NCBI RefSeq assembly: GCF_036002505.1 | Contig: NZ_DASYTH010000217.1 | Coordinates: 30,935-94,934 of the forward strand | Origin: DASYTH01 sp036002505 | GTDB taxonomy: Bacteria; Actinomycetota; Actinomycetes; Mycobacteriales; Pseudonocardiaceae | DNA length: 64,000 bases | Direction of reading: 5' to 3' | In this document: positions 46,810 through 54,978 of the stretch, one piece after another | Layout: each line of letters begins with the position of its first letter | Numbering within the stretch: position 1 is the stretch's first letter | Translations under genes and position numbers: made by a program | The notes under the pieces: model-generated | Databases searched by the model: none | The model's input: the letters and a program-made list of their open reading frames with translations, nothing else | Told to the model about the DNA's origin: nothing

Positions 46810-48110
46810 TGGTGCTCGCCGCGGCGCCGGCTCCGCCGCTGCCCGCGCACTCCCTGCTGGTGCTGCTCACCCAGTGCGGAGTGCTGCTCGGCCTGGCCGT
46901 GATGCTGGGCCGGTTGGCCGTCCGGGTCCGGCTGCCGGCGGTCGCCGGCGAGCTGTGCGCCGGTGTGCTGCTCGGCCCGTCCGTGCTGGCGCACGTGGCG
47001 CCACCGGTGGAGCGCTGGCTGTTTCCGGCCGACCCGAACCAGATTCACCTGCTCGACGCCGTCGGGCAGTTGGGCGTGCTGCTGCTGGTCGGTCTGACCG
47101 GGATCGCCATCGACCTGGCGATGGTGCGCCGGCGCAGCGCCGTGTCCGCCGCGGTCAGCCTCGGCGGCCTGGTGATCCCGCTGGGTGCCGGGGTCGGTCT
47201 GGGGTTCCTGCTGCCCGCGGACCTGGCCGGCCCCAGGGCGAACCCCGCGGTGTTCGCCCTGTTCCTGGGCGTCGCGATGTGCGTGAGCGCGATCCCGGTC
47301 ATCGCCAAGATCCTGACCGAGCTCCGGATGCTGCACCGGGACATCGGCCAGCTCATCCTCAGCGCGGCGATGGTCGACGACGTGATCGGCTGGGTGCTGC
47401 TGTCCCTGGTGTCGGCGATGGCCACGGTCGGCGCTCGCACCCTCGACCTCGGGTACTCGCTGCTCGCCGTCGGCATCGTCATCGCGGTCGCCGCCGTCCT
47501 GGTCCGGCCGCTGTCCCGCCGGCTGCCCCGGCTGGACTCGGTGAACGGCGAAGGAAAGGTGACGGCGGTCGTGGTCATGCTGATCCTGATCGCGGCCGCC
47601 GGCACCCAGTCGCTGGGACTGGAGGCGGTGTTCGGTGCGTTCGTCTGCGGCATCGCCATCGGCTCCGGAAAACCTGACGTCTCAAGGGGTCTGCGGCCAC
47701 TGCGCACTGCCGTGATGTGGGTGTTCGCCCCGCTGTTCTTCGCCACCGCCGGCCTGCGAATGGACCTGACCCGGCTGGTCGACCCGGTCGTGCTGGCCAT
47801 CGCCTGCGCAACGGTCGTCGTCGCCGTGGCCGGCAAGTTCATCGGCGCCTATGCCGGGGCACGCCTGGGCAAACTCAACAGGTGGGAGGCCTTCGCCCTG
47901 GGCAGCGGCCTGAACACCCGCGGCGTCATCCAGGTGATCGTGGCGGCGACCGGCCTGCGCCTGGGCGTGCTCAGCACCGACATGTACACGATCATCGTGC
48001 TGGTCGCGGTCGTCACCTCCGTGATGGCCGCACCCTGCCTGCACCTCGCGATGCGCCACCTCGAGGTGACCGAACAGGAACGGGCCCGGGAGAAACGGCT
48101 GGCCCACTGA
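46809..48110 (+). CDS. CPA2-type cation:proton antiporter (KefB-like)
   Basis: This 433-residue antiporter has about 12 helices with LPAVAGELCAGVLLGPSVLAH (helix 2), LGVLLLVGLTGIAIDLAMVRRR, ILSAAMVDDVIGWVLLSLV (ion-binding Asp-Asp) and GLNTRGVIQVIVAATGLRLG. No RCK/TrkA domain is attached. It is the last gene of the halogenase operon. Ion antiporters at the end of antibiotic clusters can drive export or protect against ionophore-like products; neither is shown here. Confidence 0.87.
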   Translation: MVLAAAPAPPLPAHSLLVLLTQCGVLLGLAVMLGRLAVRVRLPAVAGELCAGVLLGPSVLAHVAPPVERWLFPADPNQIHLLDAVGQLGVLLLVGLTGIAIDLAMVRRRSAVSAAVSLGGLVIPLGAGVGLGFLLPADLAGPRANPAVFALFLGVAMCVSAIPVIAKILTELRMLHRDIGQLILSAAMVDDVIGWVLLSLVSAMATVGARTLDLGYSLLAVGIVIAVAAVLVRPLSRRLPRLDSVNGEGKVTAVVVMLILIAAAGTQSLGLEAVFGAFVCGIAIGSGKPDVSRGLRPLRTAVMWVFAPLFFATAGLRMDLTRLVDPVVLAIACATVVVAVAGKFIGAYAGARLGKLNRWEAFALGSGLNTRGVIQVIVAATGLRLGVLSTDMYTIIVLVAVVTSVMAAPCLHLAMRHLEVTEQERAREKRLAH

Positions 48111-48161
48111 CCGCGTTGAGCCGGGCCTGGGTGATCCGGGCGACGACGAGCACCCGCTCCG

Positions 48162-49289
48162 TCAGGAGCCGGGGCGGAACGCGTTCAATGACGGCAGCGC
48201 GTTTCCGGACCAGTCGAACATGGTGAGGTTGTCGTTGGGGTTGCCCTGCCCGGGCGACCAGCCGACGCCGGGGAGCCAGCCGGGTTCCCAGTCGAAGAAG
48301 CCGGCGCCGCGGCCGGAGGGGACAGCGGCGAGGACCGCGCGGAGCTGTTCGAAGTAGGCGGCCTGGCCGGTGGGGGTGGCGGGGAAGGAGCCGCCATCGG
48401 GGAGTTGGCTGGGGGAACCGATCAGGTTGCCGAGTTGGTCGCCGTTGCCGAGGGTCCACGGGTAGGAGGTCTCGGCCAGGACCAGATCCTTGCCGTAGCG
48501 GGTCGCGAGGTCGTTGAGGTTGGACCGGAGCGCGGCGAGGGAACCGTGCCAGAACGGGTAGTAGGACAGGCCGATCACGTCGAACGCGACGCCCTGGGCG
48601 AGGATGTGGTCGTAGAAGTACCGGGAGTCGCCGTTGGCCCCGCCCCGGTCGATGTGGACCATGATGGCCAGCGGGTTGCCGGCCGGGTTGCCTTCGCGGG
48701 CCCCGGTGATGCCGGCCTTGAGCAGCGTGGCGAACTCCGCCCAGTGCTGGCCGTCGGACCGGTAGACCTGACCGAGCGGGAACAGCATCCCGTTGGTGAT
48801 CTCGTTGCCGACCTGGATCATGTCCACCGGCGTGCCCTGCCGGGCGAAAGCCGCGATGGCGTCCCGGGTGTACGCCCGGACGGTGCCGGCCAGCGTCGAC
48901 AGGCTCTGCCCGGCCCACGCGCGCGGGATCGGCTGCTTGCTCGGATCGGCCCAGAAGTCCGAGTAATGCAGATCCAGCAGCACCTTCATGCCGGCCTGCT
49001 TTGCGCGCCGGCCCAGCGTCAACGCCGAGCTCAGCGTGCTGTACCCGGCCGGCGGTGCGTTCCAGACCCGGAGCCGGACGAAGTTGGCGCCCCGGGCGGC
49101 GAGGATCCGCTCGACCGGCTGCGTGACCCCACCGTCCCGATAGGACTTCCCCACGGCCTCTTCCTGCACCGTGAAGGAAAGGTCCGCGCCCCGGATGCGC
49201 GGCCCGGTGGCGGCCAGCGCGGGAGCCCGGCCGGCCACGGTCCCCAACGCGGCGGCGAGCGGAGCAACAAGAACGGTGCGCCTGCGCAT
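48162..49289 (-). CDS. Secreted arabinogalactan endo-beta-1,4-galactanase (GH53)
   Basis: This 375-residue exported enzyme should cleave beta-1,4-galactan of type I arabinogalactan and pectin side chains. It has a signal peptide (1-27, RRRTVLVAPLAAALGTVAGRAPALA) and a GH53 barrel: IRGADLSFTVQEEAVGKSY, NFVRLRVWNAPPAGYSTL, MKVLLDLHYSDFWADPSKQ, acid/base Glu in QVGNEITNG and nucleophile in LVLAETSYPW. It ends FDWSGNALPSLNAF. The antiporter gene converges on it with a 51-bp gap. Complements the GH54, GH30 and GH2 enzymes for pectin and hemicellulose breakdown. Confidence 0.93.
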   Translation of the reverse strand: MRRRTVLVAPLAAALGTVAGRAPALAATGPRIRGADLSFTVQEEAVGKSYRDGGVTQPVERILAARGANFVRLRVWNAPPAGYSTLSSALTLGRRAKQAGMKVLLDLHYSDFWADPSKQPIPRAWAGQSLSTLAGTVRAYTRDAIAAFARQGTPVDMIQVGNEITNGMLFPLGQVYRSDGQHWAEFATLLKAGITGAREGNPAGNPLAIMVHIDRGGANGDSRYFYDHILAQGVAFDVIGLSYYPFWHGSLAALRSNLNDLATRYGKDLVLAETSYPWTLGNGDQLGNLIGSPSQLPDGGSFPATPTGQAAYFEQLRAVLAAVPSGRGAGFFDWEPGWLPGVGWSPGQGNPNDNLTMFDWSGNALPSLNAFRPGS

Positions 49290-49390
49290 TGTTCACTCCC
49301 TTGTGGACAAAAGGCGATCCCAGCCACCGACGCTACCTGGGCCGGCATGCACAATCCCGCACAGTGGATGGAGAATCCCGTGCGTGGCCA

Positions 49391-49445
49391 TGTGATGAAA
49401 GCGTCGTTCCTCGCACTGGGCGTGAGGAAAGACGCTTTCATCGCA
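49391..49445. repeat. Palindromic element A5
   Basis: The left arm (49391-49412) contains GATGAAAGCGTCGTTCCTC, and the right arm (49424-49445) is its complement at 20 of 22 positions. The core including the loop GCACTGGGCGT is the reverse complement of element A4 at 28988. It lies between the winged-helix gene end (49449) and the GH53 start (49289), all on the minus strand, and could terminate the former. Confidence 0.85.
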
Positions 49446-49448
49446 CCA

Positions 49449-49778
49449 TCAAGCCTCGCCGAGGATCCGGTGCAGGGCGGCGACATGGCTCCGGTACGCG
49501 GATCGCCCGGACTTGGTGAGGCTGAGCCAGACCCGCTGCCGGGTGTCCCGCACGGCCCGGCGCTGGGCGACGTAGCCGGCGTCGGCGAGCACCGAGATGT
49601 GCTTGCTGAGCGCGGACTTGCTGACCCCGAGCACGGTCAGCAGGGTGCCGAACTCGACCTCGCGCACGGGGTCCAGCGTCGCGCAGATCCGCAGCCGCAC
49701 CGGAGCGTGGATCACCTCGTTGAACCCGTCTCCGGCCGCCTGTCCGGCGGGCCGCTCGGTCTCCGGCAGTCGGCTCAC
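49449..49778 (-). CDS. Winged-helix transcriptional regulator
   Basis: This 109-residue protein has a single winged-helix domain: FNEVIHAPVRLRICATLDPVREVEFGTLLTVLGVSKSALSKHISVLADAGYVAQRRAVRDTRQRVWLSLTKSGR. It belongs to the PF13601-type (MarR/ArsR-like) regulators found next to small membrane proteins. Its start overlaps the membrane-protein stop by 4 nt. A perfect 17-bp palindrome upstream of the two-gene operon (50216-50232) is its likely target. Confidence 0.85.
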   Translation of the reverse strand: MSRLPETERPAGQAAGDGFNEVIHAPVRLRICATLDPVREVEFGTLLTVLGVSKSALSKHISVLADAGYVAQRRAVRDTRQRVWLSLTKSGRSAYRSHVAALHRILGEA

Positions 49779-50200
49779 CGGCGCGCGGCCCGGGCGCTCA
49801 GGGCGAACGCGCTACCCGCGAACAGCACGAACACCAGCACCGCGCCCACGATCGCCAACCACCCCAGGAACGCACTCGCCAGCATCACCGCGGTCGCCGG
49901 CCCGTACAGCACCGTCACCTCCGGCCACCGCATCGCGCTCCGCGTCCAACCTTCGCACACCCCGCGCGCCCGGCCCGCCGCGACGGTGAGCCGGAGGACG
50001 ACCAAGGCCACCACGCCGACGCACGCGAGGCCCGCCCAGACCGGCAGCAGCATCGCCAGCGGCAGCACGGCCCACGCCGCGGCCCCACTCAGCCAGTACC
50101 ACCTGGGATACCCGGCCCACGCCAATCGCGCCCGGCTCCGCTTCACCGATGCCAGCGCCACCGACGCCTCACCCGGGCTCACCGGTCCCTGTGTTTCCAT
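49775..50200 (-). CDS. Small membrane protein, first gene of a regulator operon
   Basis: This 141-residue protein has about four hydrophobic helices (WYWLSGAAAWAVLPLAMLLPVWAGLACVGVVALVVLRL; ATAVMLASAFLGWLAIVGAVLVFVLFAGSAFAL). Function is unknown; such proteins often accompany PF13601-type regulators and may sense envelope state or a ligand. ATG 50200 is preceded by TACAGT and seven bases, a leaderless arrangement, so the open frame beyond 50200 is not used. Confidence 0.7.
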   Translation of the reverse strand: METQGPVSPGEASVALASVKRSRARLAWAGYPRWYWLSGAAAWAVLPLAMLLPVWAGLACVGVVALVVLRLTVAAGRARGVCEGWTRSAMRWPEVTVLYGPATAVMLASAFLGWLAIVGAVLVFVLFAGSAFALSARAARR

Positions 50201-50207
50201 ATCGGCA

Positions 50208-50232
50208 ACTGTAGAGTTTCCAACTTGGAAAC
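50208..50232. promoter_or_regulatory. Leaderless promoter and operator of the winged-helix operon
   Basis: Minus-strand TACAGT (complement of 50208-50213) is the -10 box, seven bases from the ATG. Directly upstream lies the perfect palindrome GTTTCCAACTTGGAAAC (50216-50232), overlapping the promoter spacer. This is the expected geometry for autorepression by the encoded winged-helix protein. Confidence 0.6.
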
Positions 50233-50301
50233 ACAAGAGGGCGTGCAACAGCCGGGCCGGTTGCGCCGTTGAGGTGTGCAACCACAGATCGGGAGTGGCC
50301 C

Positions 50302-50696
50302 ATGGAGTTCGGTGAGTACGTGGTTCGGCGGCGGCCGGCGCTGATGCGCTTCGCCACGGCGCTGACCTGCCGGGCCTGGCTGGCCGAGGACCTGGTGAGT
50401 GACGTGCTGTGCCGGGCGTTCGAGCGGTGGGACCGGATCTCCGGGATGGCCGAGCCGTAGACAACTGGTATCTGTCCTGGCACCGGCGGGACGCGATGAT
50501 CCGCCGCCTGGCCGGCCTGCCCCGGCGCCAGCGCGCGGCCGTGGTGCTGCGGTACTACGCCGGGCTGCCGGACGCCGAGATCGCCGCGGAGCTGGGCTGC
50601 CGGGAGACGACCGTGCGCAGCCAGATCTCCCGGGCACTCGCCACCCTCCGGGTCGATCTGGCCGCCAACCCCCGCAGCTACCAGGAGACGACATGA
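50302..50696 (+). pseudogene. Frameshifted SigE-family ECF sigma factor
   Basis: The first frame (50302-50460) reads MEFGEYVVRRRPALMRFATALTCRAWLAEDLVSDVLCRAFERWDRI, sigma region 2 of the SigE group, and stops after MAEP. The other frame resumes with VDNWYLSWHRRD, then AGLPRRQRAAVVLRYYAGLPDAEIAAELGCRETTVRSQISRALATLR (region 4) to 50696. Besides the frame change, the linker between regions 2 and 4 is shorter than usual. So it appears to be decayed, unless an assembly error or frameshifting explains it. The end overlaps the next gene by ATGA. Confidence 0.7.
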
Positions 50697-51489
50697 CCGA
50701 CCTGCACACCCTGACCGACGCCTTCACCGAGCTGGAACGGCGGGCCGACGCCGTCACCGCCGGGACGCCGTTCCCGCTCGCGCCGCGCCGCACGGAGCGG
50801 CCACGTTCCCGGCTGGTCCCGGTCGCCGCCACGGTCGTCGCGGTGGCCGGCCTGGCCGCCGGGGTGGCGCTGCTCGCCCCGGGCGACAATTCCGGCCCGC
50901 AGTCCGGTTCCGCACCGCCGGGCACCTCGACGATCACGCAACCCCCGACCACCTCGGCGAAGCCGCCCGCGATCCCGCGCACTCCCGAGGAGCTGGCCGA
51001 CCGGTTCCGGGCCGCGCTCGGCGGCACCGCGACGTTCACCGTGACCGACAGCGGGGCCGGCGCGGCGGTGGTCACCCTGCCCCCTCCCCCGGCTCCGGGC
51101 CCCGCGGGCGGGCACCCGCCGGGCCGGTGCAGCGGACGAACGTGGGGGCATCCATCACCGGCACGCTGACCGCATCCGGCGTCACCGGCGGCTTCGACCT
51201 GTCGAGCTACCCCCTGATCACCGCGGAACGGTGCGACGTCCTGGACCCGGCCCACTGCACGATGCGCCGCCTCCCCGACGGCTCCTCGCTGATCATCGGC
51301 CGCGAGCCCCTAGAAGGCGCGCCGGGCAGCGTCAGCTATATGGCCGAGCTGCTGCGCGCCGACGGCGTCGACCTGATCCTGTACGTCAGCAACCAGCGCT
51401 CGCCCAAGGGCGCCAGCCAGAAGCTCGCCGCGCAACCTCCGCTGACCACCGACCAGCTGGCGGCGATCATCACCTCCGACCGCCTCTGA
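50693..51489 (+). pseudogene. Frameshifted membrane-anchored partner of the sigma factor
   Basis: From ATG 50693 a frame encodes TDLHTLTDAFTELERRADAV, a transmembrane helix (LVPVAATVVAVAGLAAGVALLAPG) and a Pro/Thr-rich linker, breaking near 51080-51130 in a run of C and G. The C-terminal half continues in another frame (NVGASITGTLTASGVTGGFDLSSYPLITAERC to the stop at 51489). Together they look like one exported-domain protein of the type that follows SigE-family genes. Two broken genes in a row suggest decay of the locus, or base errors in GC-rich runs. Confidence 0.6.
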
Positions 51490-51493
51490 CCCC

Positions 51494-54118
51494 TCAGCGG
51501 TCGACCCGGAGCCGCAGCGTGTCCGGACGCAGGCCGGGGGCCGTGGCGGTGAGGGTGAGATCGCCGGGGTGCTTGGCGGGGCGCAGGATCGCCAGCGCCT
51601 GGCCGTGCCAGGTGTGCCGGCGGGGCTGCTTGAAGCTGTCGACGTTGTGCGGGTTGCCGTTGCCGACGGCGGCGAGGCTGCCGGCGCCGCGGAGGTCGAA
51701 CGACACCGGGAACACCGCGTCGGGAACGACCCGGCCGCGGCGGTCGACCACCTCGACGAGAACGTAGGCGAGGTCGTCGCGGCCGGTGGTGAGGTCGCGG
51801 ATGTCCGGGGTGAGGCGCAACGCGACTGGTGCGCCCACCGTCCGGAGCGTCCGCCGGCCGATCTCCCGGCCGTCGCGGCTGGCGACCGCGTTCAGCTCGC
51901 CGGCCCGGTACGGCACGGTGAATGTGACCGCGGCCCAGTCCGCCGCCGTCACCGCGCGGCTGGCGATCTCGGTGCCGTTGAGCAGAATCCGCACGCTGTC
52001 GCCGCCGGTGTAGACGCGCACCTTCATCGGGTGGTCGGGCTCGACGTCCCAGGTCCAGCTCAGCAGCTCGTCGTAGTAGCCCCACCAGACCGCCGCCTGC
52101 TCGACGCCGGCCGGGACCGGGCGCTCCACCAGCAGCTCCACCGGGCTGAACCCGGACACCGCGGCCCGCCAGTAGTTCTGCGGCTTGCGCTGCCCGATCA
52201 GGTCGAAGTCGCCGCAGTTGGCCTGGAAGTACGGGTACGGGTAACCGAACCCACCCCAGCCGTGGTGCAGCAACCGGGAGGTCGACCAACCGGGCATGAC
52301 GCTCTGGTCGCCGATGCCCGCCATGGTTCCCTCGGGCGGCATCAGGGTCTTGCCGATACCGGCCTCGCCGAGGTAGTCCCAGGCGGCCCAGACCCAGCAC
52401 CCGACGGCCCAGGCGTTGTCCGCGGCGAACTTCGTGTCCTGGTAGACCGTCGCCGGGAAGGTCTCGTTGTGCGTCATCGCCTTCTCGGGATGGGCGGCGT
52501 GCATCTGGCCGTAGGTCTTGCCGTTGGCGTTGTAGTGCACGTCGCCGACGTCGACGTACTGCCAGGACGGGTCGTCCGCGGTGAACGTCGAGCCGCCGCC
52601 GAGGGTGACCGGGCGGGTCGGGTCGAGGGTGCGGAGCAGCGCCGCCAGCTCGGCGCCGCGCTGCCCGTTGGTCCGGTCGGTGATCTCGTTGCCCAGCGAC
52701 CAGATCACGATGCTCGGGTGGTTGCGGTCGCGGAGTGTGGTGCCGGTCAGGTCCCGCTCCCACCACTCCGCGAAGAACTTCGAGTAGTCGTCCGGGTTCT
52801 TGCCGGTGTCCCACACGTCGAAGAACTCGTCCATCACCAGCATGCCCAGCCGGTCACAGGCGTCGAGGAACTCCGGGCTGGGCGGGTTGTGCGCGCAGCG
52901 GATCGAGTTGAAGCCGGCCGCCTTGAGGATCTCGACCCGGCGCTCCTCCGAGCGCCCCAGTGCCACCGCGCCCATCGGGCCGTGATCATGGTGGACGTTC
53001 CCGCCGATGATCTCGACCGACTGGCCGTTGAGCTGGAAGCCGACCTCGCCGTTCCACACGATCGAGCGGATGCCGAACGTGGTCGTGACCGTGTCGACGG
53101 TCCGGCCGCGCACGAGGATGTCCGCGCGCGCCGTGTAGAGGTTCGGCGAGTCCATCGACCAGAGCGCCGCGTGCTCGATCGGCAGGTCAAGCGAGGACAC
53201 GGCCGTGGCGCCCGGCGCGAGATCCTGGGCGGGAGCCTGCCGGGTGGCGACCACGTGCCCGCGCGGGTCGCGCACGGTCACCCGGACCTCGCCGTTCGTG
53301 GCGCTGGTGCCGAGGTTGGCGACGGACACCTCGACGTGGGCCACCGACCGGCGCGGGTCCACCGTGGGCGTGGTGACGGAGACTCCCCACAGCGGGATGC
53401 GCACCGGGCCGGTGACCGTCAGCCAGGTGTGCCGGTGGATCCCGGAACCCGAGTACCAGCGGCTGTTCCGGCCGCTGTTGTCCACTTTGACCGCGAGCAC
53501 GTTGGTCCCGGTGCGGTTCAGGTGCGGGGTCAGGTCGAACGCGAACGACGTGTAGCCGTAGGGGTGGAAGCCCAGATGCGTGCCGTTGAGCCAGAAGTCC
53601 GCGTTCTGGTAGACGCCGTCGAACCGCAGCTCCACCCGGCGCTCGCCGCCGGCGAGCTCGGGGAGGCGGAACTCCTTGCGGTACCAACCGATCCCGCCGA
53701 CCGTGTAGCCGATCGAACCGCCGTTGGCGCTGTTCTGCGGGTCGAACGGGCCGATCACCGGCGGCGGCACCGGCTCGGTCGGCGGCACCTGGGTGGTGAG
53801 CAGCGAGGGGTCGGCGGTCAGGCTGCCGTCGGCGGGTGGGGCGTACGGGAGGTCCTCGATGCTCCAGTCGTGCGGAAGATCGAGCGCGCGCCACCCGCTG
53901 TCGTCGAACGCGGGCGCCTCCGCGCCGGCGGCGTCACCGCGGAGGAAGCGCCAGCCGTCGTCGAACAACCGTTCCCGGGCCGGCCCGCCCTCTGGGAGCG
54001 CTTCCGGATCGGCGCCGGCGACTGCCGGGTCGATGCCGAGCCCCAGCACACCCGCAGCCGCCGCGCCGAGCTGCATGGCCTGACGCCGCGTAACCCCCTG
54101 CCCCGTCATCGCCGTCAT
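51494..54118 (-). CDS. Exported GH2-family glycoside hydrolase (beta-galactosidase-like)
   Basis: This 874-residue enzyme has a Tat signal (TRRQAMQLGAAAAGVLGLGIDPAVAGA), a jelly-roll domain (GIGWYRKEFRLPELAGG, GYTSFAFDLTPHL), an immunoglobulin-like domain, a TIM barrel (GFNSIRCAHNPPSPEFLDACDRLGMLVMDEFFDVWD) with acid/base in WSLGNEITD (about E478) and nucleophile in THNETFPATV (about E552), and C-terminal DUF4982/Big-type domains. It is of the beta-galactosidase or related exo-glycosidase type. ATG 54118 is used; ATG 54109 or 54151 are alternatives. It would finish galacto-oligosaccharides released by the GH53 galactanase, although the two genes are not adjacent. Confidence 0.87.
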   Translation of the reverse strand: MTAMTGQGVTRRQAMQLGAAAAGVLGLGIDPAVAGADPEALPEGGPARERLFDDGWRFLRGDAAGAEAPAFDDSGWRALDLPHDWSIEDLPYAPPADGSLTADPSLLTTQVPPTEPVPPPVIGPFDPQNSANGGSIGYTVGGIGWYRKEFRLPELAGGERRVELRFDGVYQNADFWLNGTHLGFHPYGYTSFAFDLTPHLNRTGTNVLAVKVDNSGRNSRWYSGSGIHRHTWLTVTGPVRIPLWGVSVTTPTVDPRRSVAHVEVSVANLGTSATNGEVRVTVRDPRGHVVATRQAPAQDLAPGATAVSSLDLPIEHAALWSMDSPNLYTARADILVRGRTVDTVTTTFGIRSIVWNGEVGFQLNGQSVEIIGGNVHHDHGPMGAVALGRSEERRVEILKAAGFNSIRCAHNPPSPEFLDACDRLGMLVMDEFFDVWDTGKNPDDYSKFFAEWWERDLTGTTLRDRNHPSIVIWSLGNEITDRTNGQRGAELAALLRTLDPTRPVTLGGGSTFTADDPSWQYVDVGDVHYNANGKTYGQMHAAHPEKAMTHNETFPATVYQDTKFAADNAWAVGCWVWAAWDYLGEAGIGKTLMPPEGTMAGIGDQSVMPGWSTSRLLHHGWGGFGYPYPYFQANCGDFDLIGQRKPQNYWRAAVSGFSPVELLVERPVPAGVEQAAVWWGYYDELLSWTWDVEPDHPMKVRVYTGGDSVRILLNGTEIASRAVTAADWAAVTFTVPYRAGELNAVASRDGREIGRRTLRTVGAPVALRLTPDIRDLTTGRDDLAYVLVEVVDRRGRVVPDAVFPVSFDLRGAGSLAAVGNGNPHNVDSFKQPRRHTWHGQALAILRPAKHPGDLTLTATAPGLRPDTLRLRVDR

Positions 54119-54195
54119 CCCCGTTCCACGGGCGTTTGAAATCCCGAACATCGTTCGACATGTTGGAAACTAACGAGCAGTATGGTGGAGGGCGC

Positions 54196-54978
54196 TCAGC
54201 GTGTCCAGGAACCGGAGGCGCGCTGCCGCACGATGATCTCGTGCACGTGCGCGTCCGGCGTGGCCGCCACGGCGGTGTGCACGACCTCGGCGATGGACTC
54301 CGGCCGGAGGTACTGATCCGGCTCGTACGCACCGCCTTCGTACTCGCGCACCGACCGCTGCATGTCCGTGGCCGTCCGTCCAGGATGGACAGAGGTGACC
54401 CGGAGCCCGTGCGGTTCCTCCTCGCCGCGCAGCACGTCGGCGTAGGCGGTCAGGGCGAACTTGCTGGCCGCGTAGGCGCCCCAGCCCGGGTTGGCCCGCA
54501 GCCCGGCGCCGGAGTTGATCAGGACCACATGACCGCGGGCCGCTCGCAGCGCCGGCAGCAGCAACCTGGTCAGCTCCGCCACCGCGATCACGTTGACCGT
54601 GAACGACTCCTGCCACCAGTCCGGCGGCGTCTCGGCCAGCGGGCCGAGCCGGGCCACCCCGGCCGAGTGCACCAGCACGTCCAGCCGGTCGATCCCGGAG
54701 GCCGCCTCGGCGAGCGCCGCGAAATCGGTCAGCTCCACCGGCCACGGCCGCGCCCACGGCAGGGTCTCGGCGGCGGCCCGCAACGCCTCGGCGTCCCGCC
54801 CGCCGAGCAACAGTTCGTGGCTGCCGCCCAGGCGCCGGGCGATCGCCGCGCCGATACCCCGGGACGCCCCGGTGACCAGGGCCAGCGGCCGGTAGCCCGC
54901 CCCTCCGGAATTATCTGCTGTGGTTGCGTCCCAGCGAATGGTGCGGTTCACGGGTTGATTGTGGCTGAGTGCCGTCAC
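54196..54978 (-). CDS. Short-chain dehydrogenase/reductase
   Basis: This 260-residue classical SDR has the cofactor motif VTGASRGIG, NAG-like HSAGVAR, catalytic Ser (LINSGAG) and YAASK. It is an NAD(P)H-dependent oxidoreductase of unknown substrate. GTG 54978 follows AGGGGACC and makes a 30-residue extension before PLALVTGASRG. That extension is encoded by dispersed repeat C copy 2, so the true start may be further in, although no other good ribosome site is seen. Downstream on the same strand is the GH2 gene. Confidence 0.83.
   Translation of the reverse strand: MTALSHNQPVNRTIRWDATTADNSGGAGYRPLALVTGASRGIGAAIARRLGGSHELLLGGRDAEALRAAAETLPWARPWPVELTDFAALAEAASGIDRLDVLVHSAGVARLGPLAETPPDWWQESFTVNVIAVAELTRLLLPALRAARGHVVLINSGAGLRANPGWGAYAASKFALTAYADVLRGEEEPHGLRVTSVHPGRTATDMQRSVREYEGGAYEPDQYLRPESIAEVVHTAVAATPDAHVHEIIVRQRASGSWTR

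Noticed and set aside
53993..54006. CebR-like box inside the GH2 gene (12 of 14 bases)
   Set aside because: It is imperfect and within codons for a plausible peptide. Intragenic CebR sites are known, but two mismatches in the outer half make it weak evidence.
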